The position numbers and the translations under genes were made by a program. From assembly GCA_963556145.1 (NCBI GenBank), contig OY744461.1, forward strand, positions 7,636,891 through 7,700,890: DNA of 64,000 bases. The letters are read 5' to 3'. Origin of the DNA: Hygrocybe punicea. Taxonomy: Eukaryota; Basidiomycota; Agaricomycetes; Agaricales; Hygrophoraceae. Below the pieces are notes generated by a model. The model ran no database searches. It was given only the letters and a program-made list of their open reading frames with translations, and had not been told where the DNA came from. Positions 9,243 to 20,569 of the stretch are shown one piece after another; the first letter of the stretch is position 1, and the number at the start of each line of letters is the position of its first letter.

Positions 9243-10252
9243 TTAGAATGAGGCCTGGGGGGCGAGATGCGCAGCGAGAAGGACAGGGTGATGACGAATG
9301 TATATGCGGAAAGTCTCCAAGGCCCAGTGGCCGATAGCTTGAATGTGGTCAAGGGGGACGCCGTCACAAGCGAGGGCGGTCGTGCCACCAGAGCGGAGAG
9401 ACTGGCCAGTGACTTCATTGGGGAAATGGTGGCGCAGGCGGCTGAGAAACCAGGAATGGAGGGGCACAGAACCGTCATGCTGAGCCACAGCTCAGGGTGG
9501 AGAGGGAAGAGGACATCACACGAGGTGAGGTAGGACTCGAAGGCGGAGACAGGGTCATCACGGTCGGGGAGACATTGAAGGAGAATAGTGTTGCCTTCAA
9601 ATAGTCTATCGGCCTTATGCCCAGGCAGGTGGAAGGAAAAACCTTCCGGCAAAAAGGTGACTGAGTGCTGCATGACTATTTTTTGGTAATCGCACAGGGA
9701 AGCGCTATCCAGCAACACCAACTCGCCAAGACGTGTAAGGGCATGGAAGCCAATGAGAAGGAGGGAAAGGAAAAGCTTATCGTCGTGGTCAAAGGAGGGG
9801 CGGTAAGTATCGCACAGGGAAACAAGCTCAGAATGGAGGAGCGGCCGTTTCCAGGTGGTGCCAACAGCCCGCATCTTCTTGCAGCCACAGAGGGTATGGG
9901 TGACGAGGGGATGGAGGCGATGGGAATGGACATTGGGGTAGAATGGTTCAAGTTAAGTACAGACACCGGATAGGTAAGTGGAAACGGAACTCGGCTTGAT
10001 GTGGTGGCACATATAAACGGTGAAAAAGCCAAGGGTTTCAGGAGTGGGGGCGAGGGAAAAGCGGTGAGCGGTGCAGAAAGAAATGTAGGAGCGAAGAGCG
10101 GAAGAATAGGTGAGCATGGAGGAATGTTCGAGGGAGAAACTGAGAGCAACGGCCCGTTCATGAACAAGACAGTCATGGGTCCAGGCAACCTGGATGGGTT
10201 GGCTTGACTGCCCGAGTGGGTTCATTGCAGGCAGGCCCCCAGCGAAAGACAA
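9243..10252 (-). pseudogene. Tyrosine recombinase of Ngaro-like element
   Basis: The frame opens at 10252 with a helical N-terminal SAM-like domain (SMLTYSSALRSYISFC). A TAA at 9953-9955 follows STYLSGVCT where the family has Gln (CAA to TAA). The same frame then runs on to about 9480, where one base is missing relative to the sister copy (CTCAGCATGACGG versus CTCCGGCACAATGG), which shifts the frame. The correct frame resumes and contains GQSLRSGG (catalytic Arg), IQAIGHW and FRIYIRHH (catalytic Tyr), ending at 9243. It would integrate circular cDNA. Confidence 0.8.
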
Positions 10253-11946
10253 GGGGGTATGAAGGGGGAAATAGTGAAATGGGGAATGGAGGAGAGAATG
10301 GAGGCATTGCGGAATTGGGAAAGGGCATCGGCAATGGCGTTGTCAATGCCGGGAATGTGAAACACGCGAAGCTTGGTGTGGGAGGCAAGCAGGAGGTCAA
10401 CAGTTGTGATGAGAATGGGGTTGTAAAGCAGTTGAGCGTGTAGAGTATTAAATAGATCGATGGTATTGGTGTTGTCAGTGAAGACAGCAATACGATGAGG
10501 GGTGCGTGAAAAGGTGGTCAGAACCCAGTGGAAGGCGGAAAGGATGGCAAGAGCCTCCCAGTAGAAAATGCGGTTGAAAGACGGGTCAGGGACCAAGCAT
10601 TGGAAACCGTGAGACAAGGCAGGGCACCAGAAGCTGAGGCCAATAAAGGAAGCATCCGTGAAAAGGATGGTGTCAACAGAAGGCACATCCCAGGCAGAAG
10701 ATTCAATGAGGTGTATGCCGGGCGAAGCTTCAAGGTGGCCGGCGTACCACAGGAGCTCACAGCAAAGTTCTACACTGATCCAGATGAGCTGGTGGGGCTG
10801 CAACTTCCTGGACATCTTGCGGTAGAGAATGGAGAGGCCAGGTCACAGGAGGGGATGAACGTTCAATGCCCAGTTCATCCAGCCTGCTAGGCATTGGAAG
10901 TCATGCAGGGGGTGACAATGCCTGGGTCGAGCAAATTCATGGAGGGCGTCAAGGAGGTCCTGACGGCGGTCAGGCAACATGGTGAAAGTCATGGCGTTGG
11001 GATCAATGTCAAAGCCGATAATGGGCAAGACGGGACTGGCGAGTTGTTTGGATTCGTCATGTGGCAGGCCAATGTCATCCCATAACATTAGAAGGCGGGC
11101 TTGCTTGGCAGGTAAGGCTTTATGGAAGGGGGCATACCAAAGTACGTTGCCTTCAAAATCCCAGGAGAAGCTGTCGTCGATGTAGGCGAAAAGATCGGCG
11201 ATGGACTTGATAAAAATGGTGATCCAGATGACAAGGCCCATAAAAGCGCCCCAGATACCACTGGCGCCTCTGTTACCAAAATTGTTGCAACAGTCGACAT
11301 GGCGGAGGCCATCCACTGTGATAATTTGACAAAGCTGCCAAAGGGGATGCATAGGGAGACGTTGATAGGCTTGAGAGACATCAGACTTGAAAACAATGAG
11401 GCAGACATGTGGGCCATGGACAGAGTGGACACGACGGAGGGCGTGGCCCAGTTGATGAAGATTATCGAGCGGTATGGCGATGTTGTCCCGAGGAATAAGG
11501 GAGTTGAGTGAGAACGGTTCGGCGCTCTGGTCGACGATGAGGTGGAAGGTCAAGGTGCCGGGTTTGGGTACGACTCCAATCGGGATGCCGTGCATACCGG
11601 GAAGTAGATGAGGACCAAACATGGGGGAAAAACGATGGAGGGAGACTTCTTTATTGCATTGTAACCAGACAAAGTCTCGTTCCGCTTGATCATGGAGGTT
11701 GCGTACAGAATTGTCCCACGTGAGCAGGCGAGTGGGGTCAAATTCGGCCCAGGGCCAAAAGCCATCCCGCAGGCCTTGGCAGATGGAGTGAACGAGACTC
11801 TGGTTGGGGTGCAAGCTGAGGAGTTCCCGAAAGCGAGGAACATTGATGGGTGTGACAATTTCGAAGAGATGCAGGTTGTTGTTGAGGGTGTGCAACGCTG
11901 GTGCATTGTTGAATTCCTCGAGTGATGGTGAGGGGAGCGGCAACAT
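10222..11946 (-). pseudogene. Reverse transcriptase-RNase H of Ngaro-like element
   Basis: A reverse transcriptase frame starts at 11946. It contains the fingers/palm segment VFKSDVSQAYQRLPMHP (first catalytic Asp), the catalytic box FAYIDDSF (11188-11171), and the thumb-like IIGFDIDP. A single TGA at 10843-10845 interrupts it at NVHPLL; reading through in the same frame continues with the RNase H domain (LFTDAS, then YWEALAIL, FTDNTNT and an Asp near IADALS). The stop fits a CGA to TGA change because the family usually has Arg there. One original ORF of about 574 codons is therefore inferred. Confidence 0.8.
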
Positions 11947-11969
11947 GAGAAGAGTGGTTTGGCCATTTT

Positions 11970-13171
11970 GACCATGAATCTCTTGAACTACTGTTTTTGG
12001 AAGACATTGCAGTCAACGGATGGGTGTTGGAGAGACCGGCATTTAGCACAGATGTGTTTGTAGTCGCAGTTGGAGGCGACGTTGGGGCAATGCTTGGCAT
12101 TCCAGTGGCAACAGGGTTCTTTTCACTTGGCTGAGTCCGACTGAGAGTGTTCGGTTGCTCGGGCGTGACTGGTGCCGGCTCTGGCATTTTGGATCCAGAA
12201 GACGTGAAGGTCCACGAAACGGGCAAAGTCTGTAAGCTCAATGTCGGATGCGAGTGGCTCTGTCATATTGAATGATACATTGGTGCATTGGATTGGGGAA
12301 AGCGGCAAACAGTTCACTGATGTGTTTCCCATAGTCTCGTAGTTCAGTGGCTCTGTGGGGAAAAACAAAGAGGGTTGCTTCACAAGTTCGTCCCCAGGTG
12401 ATGACCCACTTTCCGTGCATGTCAATGACTCTGGTGGGCTTAATGGCCCCAACGACAAATTCGACACCACCAATCTTTTCTGATCGTTTATCGTCGTGGG
12501 TGACTGAGTACCCACTGGCGAGGATGTGATCAAGGTCAATGGCTTGTCCTGCGAGCAAATTGGTCCATTCCGAGTTGGGAAACTGCGGGCACCGGGCAGA
12601 GTTGAGTAGCGACGACTTGGTGACTTTGCAATCCCGGGAGATATTGTCGAGCGTTGAAAGGGTCTTCTGAAGTGAGATGGACAGACGTGATGGTTCGAGC
12701 TCTTCCTGAATGACCCATGGGAGCGATTTGAGGTCGATCTTAGGTTTAGCTGCCTGTTCGAGTTCGCTGTCATCGCTGGGGCTCTGCGGATGCTTAGGCG
12801 CTCTAGGAGTGTGGGTTTCTTTGTCTGGGGCTGTTGAGAAACAACTGGTGATGGCTCGTGTGACCAAACGACTGAGGCTTCGTGCTCAGCTGGGTCCTGC
12901 GCTGGAGCCGAAACATTGAAAGAGGTTCCAATTTTTCTGGCATCGCTGCATCGTCGGTTGATGTTATCGAGTATCCGGAGATAGGCAGCGAAGGTGGGCT
13001 TGAGGACATGGGAGTCGAGCCCAAGGCCAGTGAGTATGTCTTGGAGTTCGAGTGTAGCCGAGGCCTTGGAAATGTCTCCAAGTCGGAAACGGTCAGTGAC
13101 TCGGATACACTCTTTAGCTGTTTCCGAGTTGGTGGTACCCGTCGGCGTGGATGACGATGACGAGGGCTCAT
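11970..13171 (-). pseudogene. Ngaro-like gag with CCHC-type zinc motif
   Basis: The region is covered by three overlapping open frames (ATG at 13171, 12867 and 12773), so the gag is broken by at least two frameshifts. Near its 3' end (12118-11999) a cysteine-rich segment reads CCHWNAKHCPN, then CDYKHICAKC, ending HPSVDC. That pattern is typical of the nucleic-acid-binding motif in gag proteins of basidiomycete YR retroelements. The N-terminal part is Ser/Pro-rich. The protein would package the RNA in the particle. Confidence 0.65.
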
Positions 13172-13534
13172 CTTAAGTACTGGACATGCAGACAGTGCGA
13201 TTGGAAGAATGACGTGTATTCATGGAAAACTACGCGTGGCTAACTAAAAGACGAGACAAGGTAAATAAGTGATAAGAAAGAATGGCGGGACATACCTCGG
13301 AGACGAGACAAGGGGCTTAAGATGCCCTTAGGGCATTTCTGAGGTATATGACCCATGGGTAGAAAGATGTGCCGCAGAGGGGCATAAGAATTGACATCAG
13401 GCAGGGACAGCAAATAGCGGGGCGTCAGCAGGTGACGACTCCGGTGGGTGTGTCAGCTGGTGACGATGATGAACGGTAGTGATAGAGGACAGGCTGGGTG
13501 TCGAGGAGACAGCGAGTATGTGACCACGTGATTA

Positions 13535-14329
13535 CCGTGTTCCATGACCATTTGGGCTACCATGACCATTTGGGCTAAATCAAAATGGCAAGCCCACAGC
13601 AGCACATTTGCCCTCGGACTTTGTGTAGTGTAATTCTAGCATGTATTAGCTGTTTGTAGCCAGTAGCAATAGGGCTGTGGTGCTGTGGATCTGGTCCCAG
13701 CCTCCAATCAGTGGGCAAAGTGGGTAAAAATGAAATTTTATTGATGTAATCCAACACTCTGCTATGGTTTTGTGATACAAATGACAATCTAAGAAACAAT
13801 CAGTGATCAATTACATTCCATCTGACTCTTGCTGATGGTGAATGGGGTGATATTGAAGCCAGCAAAGCCATTTTGACACAAAAGCGAAGGATGTGAGTAG
13901 CCATGATCAGTCACATCACGTATTGCCTAATTTGGCACACATTATTCCTCTACACTTTCAAAGATGGTGGGCCGTGCTAAATGGCAAGGGGGACGAGAAT
14001 GGTGAGGAGGATGAGAACGGCAAGGAAAATGAGGGAGATGGTAACGGCAGTGAAGACAGTGGGGGCAACAATGAGATCAATGTTGATGATTAGTCGGATG
14101 GGTGTGATTTTGGTCACAGCCCAAATGGCCATGTTGGCCCGATAAGAGAATTTTGCAATGATCCTGCTCGATATCACCCATTCCTCCCCCGATTAGCCTT
14201 AAAACATTATGGGATTGTAGTTTGAGCCCTATATACATGATTGGCCAGTAAATATTGGGTACTTTTTGTCGGAATATCCATTCCGAGGCCAGATATTATT
14301 TGGCCAGCCCAAATGGTCATGGAACACGG
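13535..14329. mobile_element. 795-bp TIR element with TA target duplication (MITE-like)
   Basis: The two ends are perfect 24-bp inverted repeats starting CCGTGTTCCATGACCATTTG (13535-13558 and 14306-14329), flanked on both sides by TA. The flanks 13533-13534 and 14330 onwards join to give the uninterrupted sequence seen in the A2 copy at 8461-8510 (TTTGGCTAATCAC inverted), so insertion at a single TA is shown directly. No transposase is encoded; the longest frame (13893-14093) is low-complexity, rich in Asn, Glu and Gly. A TA target and this size suggest a Tc1/mariner-mobilised non-autonomous element. Confidence 0.85.
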
Positions 14330-14364
14330 TAGCCCAATGTAAACTAGTTTAAAAAACGATTGGT

Positions 14365-14399
14365 AGTCTGGGTCTGGGCCAAAGGCCCAGGCTCAGACT
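14365..14399. repeat. Imperfect hairpin
   Basis: Two 16-bp arms (AGTCTGGGTCTGGGCC and GGCCCAGGCTCAGACT) with two mismatches flank an AAA loop. It lies about 10 bp outside the inferred 5' end of the Ngaro-like element. Confidence 0.7.
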
Positions 14400-14936
14400 G
14401 TGGTCTATGTACAGGCTGACGATCAGGTACTAGGGCATCCCATGTGCCACCGTCTCTGAAGATAAGGTGCACGTGGTCCAGCTTGCTACGCTGACTAAGT
14501 TAGAGGATTACGGGCAAGAGGTTTCGATCCGGCAAAGGATCTCATCAGAAGGCTACCGCCTGCCCTGACCTCTAGACCATCTGTGTTCTTTTTACGGAGT
14601 ACTACCTCTAAGCGTGTAATGCTGATGGGGAGTGGCCCGGTTAGGGCAAGACCTGAACCGGTAGCATGGCGTGAGTAGCGCATGCGGACCCAACCAACCG
14701 GAGGTGTACAGGGGTGGGACAATGATCCGGAAACTGGGATACATCCAGCGGGAATACCGAATCAGTGAGACGTCGAAGGACCCTTTCGGGATTCCCGCGC
14801 TCGCACATCTTATCGTACTCCTAGTTCATAGATAAAAAAACGATGAATCATGCTAGCAATTACGTTTACGTACACCGGCGTTAGCCGGGTCTGCGTAATG
14901 CAACAAAACAAACTTGTATGATATAAAGTTGACCTC
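14400..14936. other. Intergenic, no gene seen
   Basis: Apart from the start of the promoter region of the following gene, I see no coding potential, tRNA or repeat that I can support. A short B-box-like string GGTTTCGATCC occurs at 14520 but no tRNA fold goes with it. Confidence 0.5.
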
Positions 14937-15547
14937 ATGCCAGAAGGAATCGTTAGAGATGCAGGCAAGTCACTTTTGCCCTTTGCTAGAGTGCAAAAAA
15001 TTATCAAAGCAGACAAGGTAAATGGGCATTTTTAACTGGAGCCTCTTACTCATGCTTCCCAGGACATTCCGATCGTGGCTAGAGAGGCAACCTATTTAAT
15101 TTCTTTGGCCACCGAAGAATTCATCAAACGACTCTCTGAAGCCAGTCAAAAGGCAGCCGGTACCGAGAAGAGGGTTACCGTGCAGCAGCGTGATATTGGT
15201 GTGCTTTGTCTAGTATGAAATGATCTTGCGACTCAACGACGTCGTAGCCAATGTGGTGCGAAACACCGTCGAATTTGTGTTTCTCGAGGGTTTGCCATCT
15301 TCTCGCTCGGAGTAACACAATCCAGCTGACATATCACTTTCAAAAAGAAATCATTCCATCAGAACATCTAACAAGGCGGAAACTGAAAGGCAAAAAGAAC
15401 GAGGAAACTGAGGCTGGAACATCACTAGACAAATATGTTCGAAAAGCGACGATGGAGGTGTCGGACACCGTTACTAATGGTAAACCAGACGTTTTATCGG
15501 ATGTCAACGAGATCGACGAGAGTATGGACGCTGAAAACATGACTTGA
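14937..15547 (+). CDS. DPB3: DNA polymerase epsilon subunit C / CHRAC-like histone-fold protein
   Basis: Four exons (14937-15017, 15063-15198, 15248-15289, 15348-15547) give a protein of 152 residues. Residues 12-80 form a histone fold of the NF-YC/CBF type: LLPFARVQKIIKADKDIPIV, then AREATYLISLATEEFIKRLS, and the RVTVQQRDIANVV helix ending FVFLEEIIP. This matches Dpb3 of fungal DNA polymerase epsilon and the paralogous CHRAC15/Dls1 of ISW2-type remodellers, which pair with Dpb4. The C-terminal 60 residues are charged and Asp/Glu-rich. The two roles cannot be separated from sequence alone. It stands just outside the repeat island. Confidence 0.85.
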
Positions 15548-17750
15548 TATTCGAGAAGAAAGTTTATCGTGTGTTCAAAACCGTGCTCTATCACCACCGT
15601 GCCGGCAAACACAGATGCAGACAACAGTAAAGCAAAACCAGACGAGTCGAAAGGAAGCAGAGGATGCTAGTAGCTCTCTCGTGCCACCGGTACCACGATT
15701 CTAACCGCCGGCGCACATTTAAACCCACTGGAGCGCACGAACGACTCACAAGGACGAGAAGTCAGCACCTGGCCATTCCGTAACTGATCAGATTATTGAC
15801 GACTCTAGCAGGTGAGTTCTTCACTCCCTTGTACGAGCTCGACTCCCTGAATACGCTTCACAGCTCAACCATGATTCTCGGCATCAAATTTACTCGAGAC
15901 GCCTTTCCTAGACACTACTGTAAGTGAACGAAATACTCTGGTCCGGGTCCGTTGCGATGTTTTCATTGAGGTCCCTGGAGTTTTGACATGACGTGAGGCT
16001 ACAAAGCCAGTAATAAGGCTGCCTTTGACGACTGGCATACCGCCCGGCGTGTAGTGGGGTGGATGGAGTCCGATGGATTACGGTGAGTGGCGGACCGGGA
16101 GAAACTGCTGGATGCCGTTGAGATCTGATGCGCCATGGGTTTTTGAAGTTGCTCTTCAGCCTGAGCGCAATGTCTTAACAGAATGGACGCTTCCATCATG
16201 AATACCCCGCCATTGTGACTGGAATATACATCACCTGCGGATACTCTATGACAGTCCTAAGAGCATAGGGAGAATTGTTGTATATCCTGCACACATATCT
16301 GTTCGGATATTCCTCCCACTGAAACGTTGCAGTTCGCATTTATGGATCAATCAATTCTGTAGGTAGTGTGATAAAATATATCACCAAATCCATACTGTTG
16401 GCTTAGCCCCAGGACTCTCTGGAACAATGGACTCAGCGCTTGGCCCAGTCTGATTTTGATGTACATTAGTAAACGTCGAATAATCAACAAAGTACGCGAC
16501 TGCGATAGAGCGGCTCCTAGGTATTGAAATAACGATACAACCTCAACCCTGAAGGCGCCTGAGCAAGGGACCCTGAGCCAGTAGGGTGGTCTTGTACCCT
16601 AAATTTTTTTCTGGATTGGAATCACCCCTCGGCACCAATCCGCATACTGTGGAATGGTGAATTTTTCGGTGAACAAATTCACTTCAACGGTATCGAGGGA
16701 CCTAGACTTGCATGAGGGGCCCCAGTACTGGTGCGTTATAAATCGTCAATGAGAAATCCTGGATCTGCACGGGTGCACTCTAGATAAAAAGATCAGAAGA
16801 ATTCCAAATTCCTGACGACATTGATGGCGCCCGGGAGAGGGCCGCTAGCCCCATATGTCTCGGTCACTATTGGCGGGTGAATACAAGAACCGTTCCCAAA
16901 AGCCGATTTTTTTCACCTGCAAGCGTGTTCATGCCATATGTATTGAGCAAGAGAGTAGCGGAAAAGTGCTGATGGTACACACAAGAAAAATGGTCATATC
17001 TGATGCCATGGAATAATAAATTGGATGCGGGCTGGAAGCTGGAATTTTGGCTGACAACTCGACGAAGGGATGCTGCAAGGACTGCCTGTTCCTTACGCAT
17101 GTGTCAATAGACTCTGGTTGGAAAGGAAAATCTTGAGCATACTGAAATTACTGAAAGGTAATAGAAGAGCTGCTTTACTGGCAACACGTGTCGGATACCT
17201 TCCTCATGGCTAGCATAACATAACTGATAATCGATAAACTTTGCGAGTAGAGTCGTCGGACGACAAAGAAAAACCACCCACCTCACCGAGAGGCATACCA
17301 ACCGAGTCAGAAATCAACCGGCGACCTTCTTGACAGTGGTGATCTGCCCACCTGCATTTCTCAGGATGCACTGTTGAGTTGGACGATTACCGCAGCAAGC
17401 TACGCCACAAATCTATTACATCGTGCGAGTGCTTACATTTGTAGCTTCATTACGGCATGAGCGAGATGGCGCCTCGATTGAGGTCGTTCTCGGCTTTGGA
17501 AGAATATATTCCCGTACTGGTTCCGTGCCCATGACCAGTTTGACAACTATTAATATTCAAGGCTTTATGTCTGGCTCAAACATTCACCGAAACTCTGCTT
17601 GGTTCTACCATGGCGCGGTCACCTACTTCTGGGACCGTTCTCGACTCTACACACCAGGCGTAGTACGTGCTCCCATCTATCTATCAATTAGTCTCAAGAA
17701 GGCCTGACTCAATCTCCCTCCCTTCCTTGGGTAGTGAACATCAATACGGC
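15548..17750. other. 2.2 kb without a supported gene
   Basis: A short possible first exon (ATG at 15870, MILGIKFTRDAFPRHY, then GTAAGT) is not followed by any continuing frame, so it may be a dead gene start. Two minus-strand frames (17100-16867 and 17301-17104) and a plus frame (17423-17707) show no recognisable domain. The stretch is otherwise non-coding by eye. Confidence 0.4.
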
Positions 17751-19482
17751 ATGGATATAGTAGACACGAGGCCTGCAGATATTGCAGAAAAGAATCCATC
17801 AGAAATCGCGTTCCCAGAAGGTGGATGGCAGGCTTGGGTGACATTACTTGGCGTGTAAGTCACAGTATCAAGCCTGCCTATATTGCTGAAAATGTTGTAG
17901 ATTTATTGTGCAGTTCTGTACCTTTGGGTACAATTTTACCTGAGGCCTGTAACATTTTAGTCAAACTGATCGCCAACAGGTACACCAACGCGTTTGGAGT
18001 CTATCAGGGTACTAAATCCATTCAGAAATTGATTCTTTCCCGAGTGCTGAGATATCATGCGTGTTAGATTTCTACGTCCGAATATATTTGACCGAGAAAT
18101 CATCATCACAAATCAGGTATTTTTCCCTTCAATTTTATCATCATCACCTTCCTAAACGTTGTTCCTTCCAGCTGGATTGGCAGTGTGCAATTATTCCTGA
18201 TTCTCACCATGGGCATTTTTACTGGCGGAGCTTTCGACAGAGGCTACTAGTGCGTATTATTCGTCTGATTTGCGACAATACTTATCTCTGTCCCAGTTAC
18301 CATTGTATGATAGGGGGTGTCGTACTCTTTTCTTTTTCTCTTTTCATGCTGTCGTTATCGCCGCCACATCATTATTATCAAGTAAGACCATCCATGATTG
18401 TTGCCAATTCTTACTCTCAATTCTATCAAGGTATTTCTTAGCCATGGTTTAGGAGTCGGTATTGGACTCGGAATGACCTATATCCCATCAACGAGTCTCA
18501 TCTCCCACCATTTTCAACGCCGCCGCACTCTAGCGTTGGGCATTGCGTCATCTGGCTCATCTCTAGGAGGGATAATTCACCCTATCATGCTGAATCGTCT
18601 CTTCCATGGTTCGGTAGGATTCCAGAAAGGAGTTCGCGCCAGCGCCATTCTCATCTTCGGTCTTCTCGTAATCGCCATCATTCTCATGCGACCAAGACTA
18701 CCGCCGGGAAAACCTAGAAGCTTGCTTCCTAAACTGCGAGCTTTCGCCCGAGATCCTCCCTACGTATTTTTGGTAATTGGGTTTGTACATTAACTGTTCT
18801 TGTGCACGACAGTGGCCAGCTTTCTGAACGCCCTTAACAGAGCATCGGTTGTTCTCCTTGGGCTATTTTTCCCCGTCTTTTTCCTCCAACTAAACGCTAT
18901 CAAGCATGGCATCGACCCCCAGTTCACGTTTTATACGGTTGGTATACAATTCGTTCAAATGATGGGTTCTCATGAATTTCAGGTAACAATTATGAGTGGT
19001 GGAAACCTTCTCGGTCGTATATTGCCAAATGTGGTGGCTCATCACTTTGGAGTCCTCAATATTATGGTTCCATCCACGGCTGTGTGTGCTATCCTCATAT
19101 TCGCCATGCCCGCGATCAGCAACATTGCTGGAGTGATTGTATTTGCGAGTTTATTTGGATTCTTCTCCGGCGCTTGTTCGTTGATCTAATCTATCATGAC
19201 CTTTTATTTCGCTTATGACTTGACTTGACAGATATTTCACTCCTCCCGCCAGCGGTTGCCATACTCTCGGATGATATCAGCGAGATAGGTGCTCGCCTCG
19301 GATTTTGTCTCGGTATTACCGGTGCGCACTTGTTAATGCTAGCTATTTATGTATATCTGAGAAATCCGCAGGCTTTGCTGGTCTTGTCGGTACGTAGCAC
19401 CTCACGAGGAGTCGTTGTGACTGTGAGGTTGCCCGAAGCCGTATTTGACGTCTCATGCACCAGGTTCGCCCGTAGCTGGTGA
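17751..19482 (+). CDS. MFS monocarboxylate-type transporter
   Basis: Ten exons reconstruct a 420-residue membrane protein: 17751-17854, 17901-17927, 17980-18008, 18068-18116, 18172-18249, 18297-18381, 18431-18780, 18841-18937, 18983-19175 and 19232-19482. The N-terminus PEGGWQAWVTLLG leading to FCTFGYTNAFGVYQ is the signature of fungal MCT-like major facilitator proteins. Further membrane helices follow, including SWIGSVQLFLILTMGIFTGG and GLGVGIGLGMTYIPSTSLI. Substrate is unknown; relatives carry monocarboxylates or similar anions across the plasma membrane. The last 50 residues after GARLGFCLGITG do not look like the family, and a better match (SAGFAGL) appears in another frame near 19365. 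The 3' end is therefore uncertain or frameshifted. Confidence 0.75.
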
Positions 19483-19809
19483 GTTGTTGTCGTCCCATTT
19501 CGTGTGGTGGCGTCCTGCTGTCTTCGCTGGGGTCAGTTAAGTCAAACTTTGGAGTTGTGATACATTCCTGAATTTGTAACGCTAGGTTTGTGTTACTCTC
19601 GGCACTGTGGCACTGGCTGTGGCTCGACTCCTGGCTATTGCAAGGATGAGGCGGAGATCATGAGACACGAGTATATAAACCCACACTCATCTCGGTTCGT
19701 TGAACTGAGTCCCAGTGCAAGTAAAAGATAGCAAAATCGCTGGGTTTCAAAATTTGACTCACGGCGAGGTTGTACACTGTACATTACTACGCTCAACGGA
19801 ATTTTCATC

Positions 19810-20487
19810 ATGGTCTGTATCTCGACAGCCTTTGAGATGGATCCCTGCTGAACTATAGTTCACTCTCTACGTGGTCTGCCTGCTCACCTTGCCTGTTGTT
19901 CGCTACTGCTGAATTTCAAGGCGTCACTACATTTCTGCTCGGAATGCAACAATTTGTTATACCCAAAAGCCGACCAGCAGCGCCGGATCATGGTCTACGC
20001 GTGTCGTATATGTGCTTACGACGAGATCGGCGAAAACAAATGCGTGTACAGAAATGATCTGTTGACGGTGACAAAGTGAGTCGCTTGGGTCTACAAACTC
20101 GTCATATTTTGGCCATGTTTTTGCTGACCCGTGCTGCCCGACAGAGAGCAGGTTGGAATAACGACTGACCTTGGGACCGACCCCACCCTGGTACGTACAA
20201 CTTCGATCTTCGATCTTGTTCTCCAACTTCTTATACTTTCAGGCTCATTCGAACATTCCTTGCCCACGCTGTGGACACGAAGAGTACGTCCCTCTTCACG
20301 TTGTCTTTTGCTCATCACGCTAGTGCATGAGGGCTGATTTGCCGGTGTCAGCGCCGTACTCTACCAAGACCAGTCAAAGCGCAAGGAAACACGGATGATC
20401 TTATTTTTTGTCTGCACAAAGTGCAATCATAGCTTTACTGATCCTACGCTGCCGAACGACAGTCGGCCTGATGCGCTGGATGCATAG
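19810..20487 (+). CDS. RPB9: RNA polymerase II subunit RPB9
   Basis: Five exons give 126 residues: 19810-19812 (the ATG alone), 19921-20075, 20145-20190, 20243-20283 and 20352-20487. The N-terminal zinc ribbon has CSEC and CRIC, followed by the invariant CVYRNDLL. The linker GTDPTL leads to the C-terminal zinc ribbon with CPRCGH and CTKCNHSF, which contains the KETRMILFFV strand. Length and layout fit RPB9, which acts in start-site selection, transcription fidelity and transcription-coupled repair. The first exon being only the start codon is unusual, but the next exon continues MASLHFC exactly as expected. Confidence 0.93.
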
Positions 20488-20569
20488 TATTGCATGTCGT
20501 ACATTAGAATATTTTGTATTTGATCATGATCCAACTGGACTTGTCCTAATACTCTTTACCTGGCAAGTC

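Larger units (their letters stand above)
9001..14355 (-). mobile_element. Ngaro-like tyrosine-recombinase retrotransposon, decayed
   Basis: Read on the minus strand, the order is A1 terminal region (14355-13219, split by a TIR element), gag, reverse transcriptase-RNase H, tyrosine recombinase, and a B1-like 3' end at 9130-9001. A recombinase in place of an integrase, no LTRs, and split repeats in the sister copy together identify the Ngaro/DIRS-like class. Its own A2-B2 is missing: the element ends exactly where the oppositely oriented sister copy ends. Each coding region carries stops or frameshifts, several of the C-to-T type, so the copy is dead. Confidence 0.8.

Noticed and set aside
9676..10188. 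170-residue Pro/Ser-rich minus-strand frame
   Set aside because: It is an alternative frame of the recombinase gene, whose true frame carries the SAM-like and catalytic motifs.
14480..14560. tRNA-like B box GGTTTCGATCC
   Set aside because: No A box at the right distance and no cloverleaf or acceptor stem could be drawn.
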